Below, piece by piece: positions 13,881 through 21,330 of a DNA stretch of 21,330 bases. The stretch is from Chrysochromulina parva (lineage: Eukaryota; Haptophyta; Prymnesiales; Chrysochromulinaceae): positions 1 through 21,330 of the forward strand of contig PJAB01000744.1 of assembly GCA_002887195.1 (NCBI GenBank), given 5' to 3'. Each line of letters begins with the position of its first letter. Position 1 is the stretch's first letter. The notes below the pieces were generated by a model. That model saw only the letters and a program-made list of their open reading frames with translations. It did not search any database and was not told where the DNA came from. A program made the translations under genes and the position numbers.

Positions 13881-16274
13881 ATGGGTATGCACTGCCGTCC
13901 ACCCCTTGCACCCAAGCGCGCTCCCAAACGCTGTACTGCGAACACAGGGCAGGCTTTCCATTCGCTAGGCAACAGGGCACCCCGTGCGGCCCTGCAGGCT
14001 CCTGTGCGCGCAAAGAGCCTGCCGCTGTACGCTCACGCCTGCCTCGCGTGCCCTACCGCAGGCTGCTTTTCGTGCTGCGGAAGGCGTGATGAAGCGCCCA
14101 AGAAGCAGAACCCGCTGCGCGGTGTCCGCATGTGCAAAGACATTCTGTGCTGCCTCATCTTCCTCTCCTTTACCGGCCTCCTGATCGCCATCATGGCTAT
14201 TGGCGTTGCGGCGGGCGACTGGCATTCGCTGGTCTGGGATTCGGACTACATGGGTAATATGTGCGGCACGGGCGGTCGTGGACAGAAGGCATTCTATCCC
14301 CGGATTCCGATCGATCTGTCGGAGCAGCCGACCGTCGTCGCAACGCAGCAGTACTGGAACCTCAAATTGTACGCCGTCTGCGTCAACGAGTGCCCCAAAC
14401 AATTCAATCTCAATTCCCCTCAGATGGTGACAGACTACGGCTGGACCAATGGCGAGCCCAACAACCCAACGACGAGAGCGATCAAACGCCTGCCCGGCAA
14501 GCGCACGCTTCCGCAGTGGATCTCAGCGACGCCCACCTCGGAGTTCATGAACCGCTGCGTGCCGCGCATCGATGGCTTCTCGAAGTACGCGACGATGTGC
14601 GCGTACCCGAACTGCACGATGCCGGACGCGGTCGCCGCGGGCGCCGTGTGCCAGACCGATTCTCCGCAGTTCGGCGCTTCGTGGCGGATGACGAACTCGG
14701 CAATGAGGTTGGCGTGTATCGTCGAGGCCAAGGAGACGGAGACCATGCAATACCAGCTCGCGGCGTCGGACGACGCGAGTGCGGCGGCGCTCGCCTCGAT
14801 TGCGGAGGTCGTGGGTGGCTTCTTCGAGGTCATCACCTCGCTGCAAGAGGGAATTTACTACATCCTCGCGCTTGGCATCCTTGCACCCATCGTCGTCTCC
14901 GTCTTTTACATGATTCTCCTCTACCTCTGCACGAAGATCATTATCTACGGCCTGCTCCTTCTGCTGGTGGGCGTCGAGGTATTTGCCCTGCTCATCTGCT
15001 TCACGCGCTCGGGCATCTCGATCGCGGGCCTGAGCGGCGCCGACCTGATCAGCAAGGCCACGAACAAGGCCAACCAGACCATCCCTGACGTCATCGGCGC
15101 GCAGCTTGCCGCGGTCGAGGATGGCTCCAACTGGATTTACACGGCCGGCTTCTGGGTTCTGGCGGTGATCACGGTGATCACGTTGATCAGCATCATGCTC
15201 TGGCGCAAGAAGATTGCTATCTGCGCCGCAATCATCAAGGAGGCAACCACGGTCTTCAAGGACGTACCCACCCTCCTCATCTTCCCCATCCTCATGTCGT
15301 TCCTTCAGGTGGCAGTGGCCTTCTGGTTCATCCTCGGCGTCATCATGCTGCGCACGACAAAGGCCGAGGCATACGACCTTGCGCTCTCGTACGCCAACAC
15401 GACCTCTGTCGATCCGATCGGCGGCATGTTGCGCGACATCTCGGAGAGCGGCAACTTGAAGATAGCCATGCTCGCGGTCCACCTGTACGGCTTCTTCGTC
15501 TGGTACCAGTGGGTAGCTGGCGTCGGCTGGACGTCCATGTCGATGACGACCAGCTGGTGGTATTACTTCAAGGGGGACAAGGAGAACAGACAATGCCTGC
15601 CGCTCGCGAAATCGATGTGGCTGACGCTGATCTTCCACACGGGCTCGGTCGCCTTTGCTGCCTTCATCATCGCTTTCTTCGACATGCTGCGCGTCGCCGT
15701 CGCGTACGTCCAGAAACAGATGGAGGCCCAGGGCCAGGGCAGCATGATCATGAAGATCGCCTTCTTCTGCGTCGGCTGCTGCCTCAGCTGCATTCGGCGC
15801 ACCGTCAAGATGATCTCAATGTATGGCCTCGTCTTCGTCGCCTCCAACGGGCATAGTTTCTGCTATGCGTGCGGGCAGACGTGCGTGTTCTTCATAACAC
15901 ACGCAGGCCAGGTGACGGTGAACGGCATCGTCATCTTCCTCATCCGAATCATCTCGTTGCTCACCGCGCCGCTCGCCTGCGCCATCATTGGCTTCTACTT
16001 GTGCGAAATGAACGGCAACACAGTCCCAATGTACCCGGCGATCGCCATCTACATCGGTGCCGTGCTCATGACGTCCGCGTGCATGAACGTTTTCGACTGC
16101 ACGATCACGACGATCTTCGTGTGCTGCTTCGAGGACCAGGCCAAGTTCAATAGCCAGTACATGCTGCAGCCGCACCATAAGTCCCTCGCCGCCGTGTTCA
16201 AAAGGAAGCCCAAGAAGGAGGCGCCAGAAAAGGCCGGCCTCACGAAGGGTGAGGCGCCAGAGGTTGAGGCGTGA
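13881..16274 (+). CDS. Choline transporter-like protein (CTL/SLC44 family)
   Basis: This is a multi-pass membrane protein of the CTL family, whose members move choline or related solutes at plasma and organelle membranes. From the ATG at 13881 the product is 797 residues. The conserved part starts near residue 62 with CFSCCGRRDEAPKKQNPLRG, then a first membrane helix (DILCCLIFLSFTGLLIAIMA), the family-typical GDWHSLVWDSDYMGNMCG, a large Cys-containing extracytoplasmic loop (about 130-310), and some nine further hydrophobic helices. Strong family blocks are LIFHTGSVAFAAFIIAFFDM with LRVAVAY, and YGLVFVASNGHSFCYACGQT, followed by VTVNGIVIFLIRIISLL. The tail is charged (KRKPKKEAPEKAG). The N-terminal 60 residues are Arg/Ala-rich and unlike the family. 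A good acceptor (CCCTACCGCAG, ending 14061) sits just before CFSCCG, so the true start may be in an upstream exon and the 13881 start wrong. Confidence 0.88.
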   Translation: MGMHCRPPLAPKRAPKRCTANTGQAFHSLGNRAPRAALQAPVRAKSLPLYAHACLACPTAGCFSCCGRRDEAPKKQNPLRGVRMCKDILCCLIFLSFTGLLIAIMAIGVAAGDWHSLVWDSDYMGNMCGTGGRGQKAFYPRIPIDLSEQPTVVATQQYWNLKLYAVCVNECPKQFNLNSPQMVTDYGWTNGEPNNPTTRAIKRLPGKRTLPQWISATPTSEFMNRCVPRIDGFSKYATMCAYPNCTMPDAVAAGAVCQTDSPQFGASWRMTNSAMRLACIVEAKETETMQYQLAASDDASAAALASIAEVVGGFFEVITSLQEGIYYILALGILAPIVVSVFYMILLYLCTKIIIYGLLLLLVGVEVFALLICFTRSGISIAGLSGADLISKATNKANQTIPDVIGAQLAAVEDGSNWIYTAGFWVLAVITVITLISIMLWRKKIAICAAIIKEATTVFKDVPTLLIFPILMSFLQVAVAFWFILGVIMLRTTKAEAYDLALSYANTTSVDPIGGMLRDISESGNLKIAMLAVHLYGFFVWYQWVAGVGWTSMSMTTSWWYYFKGDKENRQCLPLAKSMWLTLIFHTGSVAFAAFIIAFFDMLRVAVAYVQKQMEAQGQGSMIMKIAFFCVGCCLSCIRRTVKMISMYGLVFVASNGHSFCYACGQTCVFFITHAGQVTVNGIVIFLIRIISLLTAPLACAIIGFYLCEMNGNTVPMYPAIAIYIGAVLMTSACMNVFDCTITTIFVCCFEDQAKFNSQYMLQPHHKSLAAVFKRKPKKEAPEKAGLTKGEAPEVEA

Positions 16275-16363
16275 GCCTACCATCCAGTACACCAATCGTG
16301 ATGGGAGCATCCGTAGGTTGAGGCGTGAGCCTACCATCCAGTACACCAATCGTGATGGGAGCA
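16261..16363. repeat. 49-bp near-tandem duplication covering the transporter stop codon
   Basis: AGGTTGAGGCGTGAGCCTAC and the following 29 bases at 16261-16309 recur exactly at 16315-16363, a period of 54 bp with 5 bp between. The first copy contains the last three codons and TGA (16272-16274). The second copy repeats GTT-GAG-GCG-TGA in the same frame at 16317-16328. The identity of the copies suggests a recent event. Confidence 0.92.
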
Positions 16364-16826
16364 ATTCGTGCAGTGTGGGTAGGGCGTGTACGCATGCGCA
16401 TCGTGCCGGTCGCGGCTCGCGTGCGCCATGCTGGCTGCCCATTAGCGGGGTCGACCCGGAGAGAGAGGTCCGCTGTGGCATCCCGGTCGCGCTCGGCTCA
16501 AGCACTCCCCGGTCAAGCACTCGTGTAACAGGTTGCATAATTATCGCTTCTAATCCAATACCAAAAAGCAAAATGAGCCCGGGGATCAATGAGAACAAGA
16601 TCCGATGATCGTACGCGACCGTATCACTGTATAGAATTACGCGCAAAGTAACCCGGCAAACGCGGTTAAAATGTAGTATGTACGACGACACGTAATATAT
16701 CAGACCAGTACGCAGTAGGCCCGTCTGTCCCTTTTCGCCGGGTTTGCACCCGTGGAGATGCCGTGGGGCGGGGGACCGCAGGCGTAGAGATGCTCGTCGC
16801 GTTCTTCTACGAAAGGGCCGGCCTCG
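16275..16826. other. Intergenic stretch between convergent transporter and SNARE genes
   Basis: These 552 bp form the shared 3' flank. Besides the 54-bp duplication, there is an AT-rich stretch at 16530-16700 that could carry 3'-end signals for either gene. No coding frame, RNA gene or mobile element was recognised. Confidence 0.5.
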
Positions 16827-17546
16827 TCAGCCGTGCGTCCTGTTGTGGCTGCTGCTGCTGCTGCTGCTGACACCAACGATTTCGATGTAAAGCAAGAACA
16901 CCACGGCCAAGACGAGCAGCACGATGAGCACCCACATGAGCACCTTGTTGGAGAGCGCACGCTGGCTGATGGCCGACAGTGTGCGCTTGCTGCGCGAGAG
17001 GCTCTCGTTGGCTCGCTGCATGGTGCCGGTCGCGTGCATGATCGTTTCTCGCTGTGAGCGCAAGTCTCCCATGATGCTCATACCAATCTGCTCAGCCTCG
17101 AGGGCAACCTTCATCGCTGTCTTCAGCTTGCTCGAGCCATCGTGCAGGCGTTCGCCCATCTTGAGCAGCCGCGCGCGATCGTTTTCGCTCACCTCGTCGT
17201 CACTGACGCCACCATTGCTACCGCCGCCACCACCACGCTCAGACGACTGCGGAATCCCACTAATGAGGGCCTGCTTGAGGGACACGCGCATGGCCTTGAT
17301 CTCATCGCGGCAAGATTTGGTGCGCGCCTGCATTTCGCGCGCGCTGACCTTCGGTGCAGAGCGTGCCTCCAGGTCCATCTGTTGCAAGAGTTCGTCAGCC
17401 TTGATCAGCTCCGTCTCGACAGACGCTTGGGTGCTGCGGCGTTCGTTGAGGTCTGTGAGCGACCGAAGCTGCGCGATTGAACGACCGATGCTCGCGCACA
17501 GCTCGCTGTGCTCCTCGAGGTAGCCGCTGAAGACGGCCGAGGTCAT
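16827..17546 (-). CDS. VTI1: Vti1-like Qb-SNARE
   Basis: This tail-anchored SNARE acts in vesicle fusion at Golgi, endosome and vacuole membranes. The 239-residue protein has an N-terminal three-helix domain (about 1-95; FSGYLEEHSELCASI, ADELLQQMDLEARSAP is the Vti1-typical ELLxQMDLExR block), a Ser/Gly linker (about 101-118, GGGGGSNGG), the SNARE helix (about 122-190; EAEQIGMSIMGDLRSQRETI, with the zero-layer Gln at about 165), and a C-terminal membrane anchor (about 201-224, KVLMWVLIVLLVLAVVFLLY). A luminal tail of about 15 residues follows, with seven serines from a (GCT)7 repeat; the sequence HNRT is a possible glycosylation site. Most Vti1 proteins end close after the anchor, so this tail is slightly long. 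Head-to-head with the Ala-rich coiled-coil gene, 153 bp apart. Confidence 0.9.
   Translation of the reverse strand: MTSAVFSGYLEEHSELCASIGRSIAQLRSLTDLNERRSTQASVETELIKADELLQQMDLEARSAPKVSAREMQARTKSCRDEIKAMRVSLKQALISGIPQSSERGGGGGSNGGVSDDEVSENDRARLLKMGERLHDGSSKLKTAMKVALEAEQIGMSIMGDLRSQRETIMHATGTMQRANESLSRSKRTLSAISQRALSNKVLMWVLIVLLVLAVVFLLYIEIVGVSSSSSSSHNRTHG
16848..16868. repeat. (GCT)7 microsatellite in the SNARE tail
   Basis: Seven uninterrupted GCT triplets encode the serine run after the membrane anchor on the minus strand. The run is likely to vary in length between strains without harming the SNARE helix. Confidence 0.85.
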
Positions 17547-17699
17547 GTCACGCAGGTCTCTACAGGCCCTTCACCCTCTCTGGCCTGCTTTTTTTAGAAC
17601 TTTGTGAAGCAGAATTCGTCAAAGATTCAAGTCAGGTTGTTCCCGCCAGGACTTCCGTTCCTTCATACAGACTTGGCGTTTTTCTCACAGTGCGTGGAA
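17547..17699. promoter_or_regulatory. Divergent promoter between the SNARE and coiled-coil genes
   Basis: These 153 bp between head-to-head ATGs contain an AT-rich block with a T7 run (TTTTTTTAGAACTTTGTGAA, near 17588-17607) and a CCCTTCACCCTCTCTGG pyrimidine tract. No TGACGTGGC copy is present here. Confidence 0.5.
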
Positions 17700-20231
17700 A
17701 TGGCAGATACTGGGTCGGCCAGGCGTGGCACCGCGGTGGTGAGCCTTCTCGCGAACTTGAAGGACGCCCGCGAGGCCGAGCTCCGCGTGCGACAGCAGCT
17801 CCGCCAGGTTCAGAAGGCGTACGACGATCTTTGCCGGCAGCGTGGCATCAATCCGAGGAGGATCGAGTGGGAGTGCACACTGCTACGCGGCGAGGTCGCC
17901 CATCTGGAACAGCAGCAGAGAGAGGTGCGACCGCGGCTTGCAAATGCCTCGCCGCAGGCCGAGAGCACCGCCGTGGCAGCCGCGATCGCAGAGGCGGTAG
18001 CGGCAACGCAGGCGGCAGCAGCGGCATCCGCCGAAGCGAGCGACTATCGTGAACTGTTGCGGTTTCAGCACATTGCAGCGCAGTCGCTCGGCGTCGTCTA
18101 CTTTCGCTCCCTTGCGTTGCTCAAGCGGCGGCTGCGGCACAGCGAGGGGGAGCGGGAGCGGCTGCAAGCCACGGGGGGCGCCCAGGTACGCGCCTCTCCG
18201 CTGCGGCCTTCTCCGCCTCGGCCGACGGCGCCCACGACTGCGCCCCAAACGGCCACGACCACGCGCATAGATGCGTCGGTGCAGACGGTTCACGTTGCTG
18301 CGCCAGCTGTCGCAGTCGTATCCGCCGATTCGACTCCCGTTGCGGATAGGTCCCCTGCGAGGGCAGGAGCGACGGCAGCGGTGGCCACAGTGGAGGCGCC
18401 GGCGGCCAAGGCGACGGCGACGGCGGCGACGGCGGCGACGGCGGCGTCCGCAGCTTCGCAAGTGGGAAAGGTTGAGGGGGAGTCGCACGCGGCGCTACTG
18501 GACGAGATCTCCAGGCTGCGTGATGGCTGTCTCGCCGCAAGCGAGGCGCACCGCGAGGAGCGTCGTCGTGAGCAGGTGGAGCGCGAGAGCGAGCAGCGGG
18601 CGCACCACGCCGCGCTGGAGGCGCTCGCCAAGCAGCTCGAGGAGGCGCGTCGTCGTGAGCAGGTGGAGGCGCTTGCCAAGCAGCTCGAGGAGGCGCGTCG
18701 TCGTGAGCAAGTGGTGGCGGTGCGCGAGGGTACTGGGCACGCCTCCGAGCTGCAAGCGGCCCATGCCGCGCATCAGGTGACGAACCATGCCGCGCATCAG
18801 GTGACGAACCAGGCCGCGCATCAGGTGACGAACCAGGCCGCGCATCAGGTGACGAAGCAGGCGGCACGCGCGCTGCTGGTGCAGCCGAGTGCGAGCGAGG
18901 CGCCTGAGGCCATGCGGCGTGCCCACGTGCTCGGGCAGGGGTCAGAGCTCGAGCACGCGCACGCGCAGCTCATGGGCCTGAGCCACGTTCGCCAGCTCGA
19001 GGAGAGTCTAAGGATCGAGGTGCGTGACGTGCGATCCGAGCTCGGGAGCGCGCGCCACGAGGTTGATGGGCTACGCCGGATGGCTGCCGTGATGGCGAGG
19101 CTGTTGCACGGCGCCCGGCAGCGCCTGCGCGAGCTCGAGGTCCTCTTTGGCGGTCTGGCGGTGTCGCAGCCCGGAATGAGCCGCAACGCGATTGCGGCGG
19201 TAAACCGTGCGTCGGACTCTGAAGCAGCGTCGGCCACCAAGCTGCTCCTCTCCAGCGAGGTCGGCCAGATGCTCGAGTCCATGGTGGGGTTGCTGGGCCC
19301 CACGGATGGGCGCTGTGGTGAGCGCTTGCATGCAACGGGCGCGACGGCCAAAGCGCCAGCGGGCGCGCCAGCGGGCGCGCCAGTTCGAGCGGCAGCGGAG
19401 CCATCTGCAGGTGATCATCCGATGGCTCCGATCATCAGCCCCTCGGCCGCGTTTGCCTTGGAGGTGGCGGCCACGGCGGTGGCTCGCGAAAAGGTGTTCT
19501 CCCTTGAGGCCGCCGCCACCGTCTCGGCACGTGAGAGGGCGGCGTGGGCGGCGGCGGCTGTTCGGCCCCGCGCGCGACCGTCGTCCGCCGCGGCCGCCTT
19601 GCAACGCGTACATGTCGGCGCCGCGGGTTATTCGGCGCCGGCGGCTCCCAAGCTCACACCCAAACTGACATTCCTAGAGGTGTCCATGGACACGCTCGAA
19701 ACGAGTCCATCGCCGCCATCAGTGCCGTCGCCTGTGCCGGACGCGCCGCCGCCGTCGCAGCCGCCGTCGCAGCCGACGCAGAAGCCGCCGCCGCAGCCGC
19801 CGCCGCAACGGTCTGCGCCGGCCACTCGCCCAGCGCCCGAGCTGCAAGTGTTACTCCCCAAGAATGCCATCATGCCTCAAGGCGAGCATGCGCCGTCACG
19901 AGCGCCTTGGCTGTGGGAGCGGCGGCCAGCGAAAGCGCCCACGACGGCGCTAGTCACATCCGCCACCAGGCAGCGCCCAAACTCTGCAAGCAATTCCTCT
20001 TTGAGCGCGAGTGCTGCAGCCGCCAAGCCGCGCGTGCTGATACGCCCCTCGTCGTCACCAGCGCTCACTACAGCGCTCTTCCCGGCGACCACGACCGGCG
20101 CGACATCGCTCGACGAGGCCGACGCACTTAACGTCTCCGGGCGAAGTTGGGCCTCTCGGCCGGGCAAGCAGACGCGCCCCGCGCCACCGGCTCCGACACC
20201 CGTCCACGTTCTGGCGTTCAAATCGTGTTGA
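17700..20231 (+). CDS. Ala/Gln/Pro-rich coiled-coil protein with internal tandem repeats
   Basis: The 843-residue protein is of unrecognised family. Residues 1-85 are a charged helix (LLANLKDAREAELRVRQQLR, then QVQKAYDDLCRQRGINP). Residues 100-150 are Ala-rich. Near 285-395 a strong Glu/Arg coiled coil includes two copies of a 16-residue unit (EALAKQLEEARRREQV) and four copies of an 8-residue unit (HAAHQVTN and variants). Another coiled coil at about 425-480 (QLEESLRIEVRDVRSELGSA) leads to MARLLHGARQRLRELEVLF. The C-terminal third is disordered and Pro/Gln/Ser-rich. This layout suits a scaffold, centrosomal or basal-body-like structural protein, but no motif fixes a role. The start at 17700 (GTGCGTGGAAATGGCAG context) is the first ATG of the frame; the open frame reaches further up without one. 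Several GC-rich repeats (near 18410-18450, 19355-19383, 19745-19810) add Ala and Pro runs. Confidence 0.78.
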   Translation: MADTGSARRGTAVVSLLANLKDAREAELRVRQQLRQVQKAYDDLCRQRGINPRRIEWECTLLRGEVAHLEQQQREVRPRLANASPQAESTAVAAAIAEAVAATQAAAAASAEASDYRELLRFQHIAAQSLGVVYFRSLALLKRRLRHSEGERERLQATGGAQVRASPLRPSPPRPTAPTTAPQTATTTRIDASVQTVHVAAPAVAVVSADSTPVADRSPARAGATAAVATVEAPAAKATATAATAATAASAASQVGKVEGESHAALLDEISRLRDGCLAASEAHREERRREQVERESEQRAHHAALEALAKQLEEARRREQVEALAKQLEEARRREQVVAVREGTGHASELQAAHAAHQVTNHAAHQVTNQAAHQVTNQAAHQVTKQAARALLVQPSASEAPEAMRRAHVLGQGSELEHAHAQLMGLSHVRQLEESLRIEVRDVRSELGSARHEVDGLRRMAAVMARLLHGARQRLRELEVLFGGLAVSQPGMSRNAIAAVNRASDSEAASATKLLLSSEVGQMLESMVGLLGPTDGRCGERLHATGATAKAPAGAPAGAPVRAAAEPSAGDHPMAPIISPSAAFALEVAATAVAREKVFSLEAAATVSARERAAWAAAAVRPRARPSSAAAALQRVHVGAAGYSAPAAPKLTPKLTFLEVSMDTLETSPSPPSVPSPVPDAPPPSQPPSQPTQKPPPQPPPQRSAPATRPAPELQVLLPKNAIMPQGEHAPSRAPWLWERRPAKAPTTALVTSATRQRPNSASNSSLSASAAAAKPRVLIRPSSSPALTTALFPATTTGATSLDEADALNVSGRSWASRPGKQTRPAPPAPTPVHVLAFKSC
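18618..18713 (+). repeat. Two tandem copies of a 48-bp unit
   Basis: Copies at 18618-18665 and 18666-18713 differ at only a few positions and encode EALAKQLEEARRREQV twice. A partial related copy (GAGGAGCGTCGTCGTGAGCA) precedes them near 18556-18585. Confidence 0.9.
18762..18857 (+). repeat. Four tandem copies of a 24-bp unit
   Basis: Units at 18762, 18786, 18810 and 18834 read CATGCCGCGCATCAGGTGAC plus GAAC, with single changes in the later ones. They encode HAAHQVTN, HAAHQVTN, QAAHQVTN and QAAHQVTK. The near-identity at the DNA level suggests recent expansion. Confidence 0.92.
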
Positions 20232-20963
20232 GGCGCGCGGCGAGGCGCGAGTGCCCGAATGCCGAGCCCGAAACAAACGGCAGGAGGGCGCTGGTCGGTG
20301 GTCGCGTCGGCCGTCGCTCACCTCTAACTCGCCTCCGGAGGACACCGAACGCCCGTGCCGACCAGTGAGAGCTCGGAGACGCGACACGTGCCACAAGGAT
20401 TATCACGCTCATTGGATTTATTAGTAAATACTCTTCAACATTATAGTTACCCCCCCTACCGTGCGGCGGCGCCGTCAGAATGATGCCTACTAAGAGGCTC
20501 AACACAAACAAGTGGGGGGACCGCGACGAAACTGACTGACTGACTGAACATTGCAAACAAGCAATCGCTGCGAACCCACGTGGACATTCTTCCAAGCCAA
20601 CTCCGCATCACCGGCCCAAACACCGTACCGAAAGTCCGCGGCTACCTGTAGCTTCCCCCGCCACGGTACCGCCACCCTAGAGAACTCTCTAGTTGCGCGG
20701 CATCCGTCCACGAAACCCTTAGTGCACCTCGCGGCACACATTTCCCGAATGCGCTCGATGCCAGCAGCCGCCACCCTAGAGAACTCTCCAGTTGCGCGGC
20801 CCGTGGTCCATGGGCAGGAGCCGCCACCCAAGACAACTCTCCAGTTGCGCGGCCCCCGTCGACACTCAACGAAGTATACACAAAGGTCCCGTGCACGCGA
20901 CTGCATGGTCCAGGGTCGTTGGCAAGGCCAGCCACCCTCCGGAGTTTACAGATGTGCAAGAGT
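20232..20963. other. Intergenic stretch between two convergent genes
   Basis: These 732 bp contain a less GC-rich segment at 20390-20460, a TGAC run (ACTGACTGACTGAC near 20530-20545), and an interspersed 32-bp repeat family at 20670-20853. Several open frames on the minus strand read through these repeats but lack coding bias. It is the 3' flank of both neighbours. Confidence 0.5.
20670..20853. repeat. Three interspersed copies of a 32-bp repeat
   Basis: Copies at 20670-20701, 20769-20800 and 20822-20853 share CGCCACCCTAGAGAACTCTC followed by [TC]AGTTGCGCGGC; the third copy has a few changes. Starts are 99 and 53 bp apart. The centre of copy 1, CTAGAG-AACT-CTCTAG, is a 6-bp stem with a 4-nt loop, and copy 2 keeps it with one G-U type change. 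A degenerate fourth piece (CAGCCACCCTCCGGAGTTTA) lies near 20930-20950. Confidence 0.8.
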
Positions 20964-21330
20964 TTACAGGTGCTGCGCCGAAGCGTCGAAGGTGCCAGTG
21001 AAGTCATCCTCCTTCGAGGGCGAGCGGTTCGAGGACTGGCCGCGCGCAGAGGAGCCTCCGCGTTGCGATCCCTGGCCGCGCTGCGACTTGTTGCCAGCGT
21101 CCAGGTTGGCCATCGAGGCGCGTGCGAGGTGGGCGCTCAGACCAATCGATGTCTTGTCGACTGTGGCTATGGAGGCATCTGCCGTGCCGTCGAATGTGCG
21201 GTTGAAGGTGGCGAGCTTGGCATCTTCCTTGCCGTCGAAGGTGCGGTTGAAGGTCGCGAGCTTGGCATCTTCCTTGCCGTCGAAGGTGCTCTCGAAGGCC
21301 GAGCCGACCGAGGGCGCGGCACGGGGCGAG
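20964..21330 (-). CDS. C-terminal part of a repeat protein, cut by the right edge
   Basis: A minus-strand frame enters from the right edge and is open for 122 codons to TAA at 20966-20964. It carries a 15-residue repeat, TFDGKEDAKLATFNR: one full copy, a second diverging one, and a partial one beside the edge. The motif recurs loosely near the end (DFTGTFDASAQHL). The middle is a disordered Ser/Arg/Gly/Gln stretch (QRGQGSQRGGSSARGQSSNR). Third codon positions are mostly G or C. No family recognised. The TFDG and TFNR beats suggest a fibrous or disordered repeat protein. The start lies outside the window. Confidence 0.7.
   Translation of the reverse strand, partial: SPRAAPSVGSAFESTFDGKEDAKLATFNRTFDGKEDAKLATFNRTFDGTADASIATVDKTSIGLSAHLARASMANLDAGNKSQRGQGSQRGGSSARGQSSNRSPSKEDDFTGTFDASAQHL
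21186..21290 (-). repeat. 45-bp tandem repeat in the right-edge gene
   Basis: Units at 21186-21230 and 21231-21275 are nearly identical, and a partial unit follows at 21276-21290. They encode the 15-residue repeat read on the minus strand. More units may lie beyond the edge. Confidence 0.88.

Noticed and set aside
14523..15638. Long minus-strand open frame (371 codons) opposite the transporter
   Set aside because: It is a shadow of the transporter gene. It is rich in Arg/Asp/His with no domain, while the plus strand matches the CTL family throughout.
20670..20853. Possible CRISPR array
   Set aside because: Only three diverged copies occur, with unequal spacing (67 and 21 bp gaps), no cas genes, and eukaryotic surroundings.
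20499..21007. Minus-strand open frames of 121 and 135 codons with repeated ESSLGW-like peptides
   Set aside because: The peptide repeats come from the interspersed 32-bp DNA repeats read in different frames, which is not expected of a real repeat protein.
1..21330. Defence island, biosynthetic cluster or mobile element
   Set aside because: No transposase, reverse transcriptase, terminal repeats, nuclease or biosynthetic enzymes were seen. The genes are ordinary eukaryotic housekeeping, secretory and structural genes.

Overview
This window looks like nuclear DNA from a GC-rich unicellular eukaryote, most likely a flagellated alga. A haptophyte-like genome is my best guess, but it is not proven. 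The evidence is a canonical TATA-binding protein, a Vti1-type Qb-SNARE, a choline-transporter-like protein, an OTU protease, EGF-like and ShKT-domain secretory proteins, two candidate cytoskeletal or flagellar proteins, strong G/C at third codon positions, Ala-rich low-complexity proteins, and short GT-AG introns (about 95 nt) in two genes. The TBP keeps all four DNA-intercalating phenylalanines, which argues against a core dinoflagellate. I see no bacterial operons, CRISPR array, phage genes, rRNA or convincing tRNA.

Layout, left to right: the first 46 codons of an unknown gene leaving the left edge (minus, 138-1); a gene-free stretch; TBP (minus, 1775-1134); a secreted protein with six ShKT modules and a C-terminal KEEL (minus, 2991-2182); divergent from it, an IQ-motif protein with a DM10-like segment (plus, 3297-4202); a doublecortin/ubiquitin-fold-like plus coiled-coil protein (minus, 6002-4971); a two-exon OTU protease with an RGG-rich tail (minus, 7568-6423); a two-exon small secreted coiled-coil protein (minus, 8806-8251); divergent from it, a membrane-anchored histidine acid phosphatase (plus, 8990-11011); a seven-EGF single-pass membrane protein (plus, 11686-13521); a CTL/SLC44 transporter (plus, about 13881-16274); a Vti1-like SNARE (minus, 17546-16827); divergent from it, an Ala-rich coiled-coil protein with internal tandem repeats (plus, 17700-20231); and the C-terminal 122 codons of a repeat-containing protein entering from the right edge (minus, 21330-20964).

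The genes do not form an obvious pathway. Many concern the endomembrane system or cell surface (ShKT-KEEL protein, small secreted coiled coil, ectophosphatase, EGF protein, transporter, SNARE). Two neighbours (IQ/DM10-like and doublecortin-like) may be cytoskeletal or axonemal. The most notable non-coding signal is the 9-mer TGACGTGGC. It occurs five times, four of them between genes, where by hand I would expect about 0.3 in the whole window. In one divergent promoter it overlaps a perfect 11-bp inverted repeat. It resembles bZIP sites, including the unfolded-protein-response element. A second pattern is short direct repeats that duplicate or straddle the stop codons of three separate genes. 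I found no clear candidate for a wholly new system; the best leads are in the findings.
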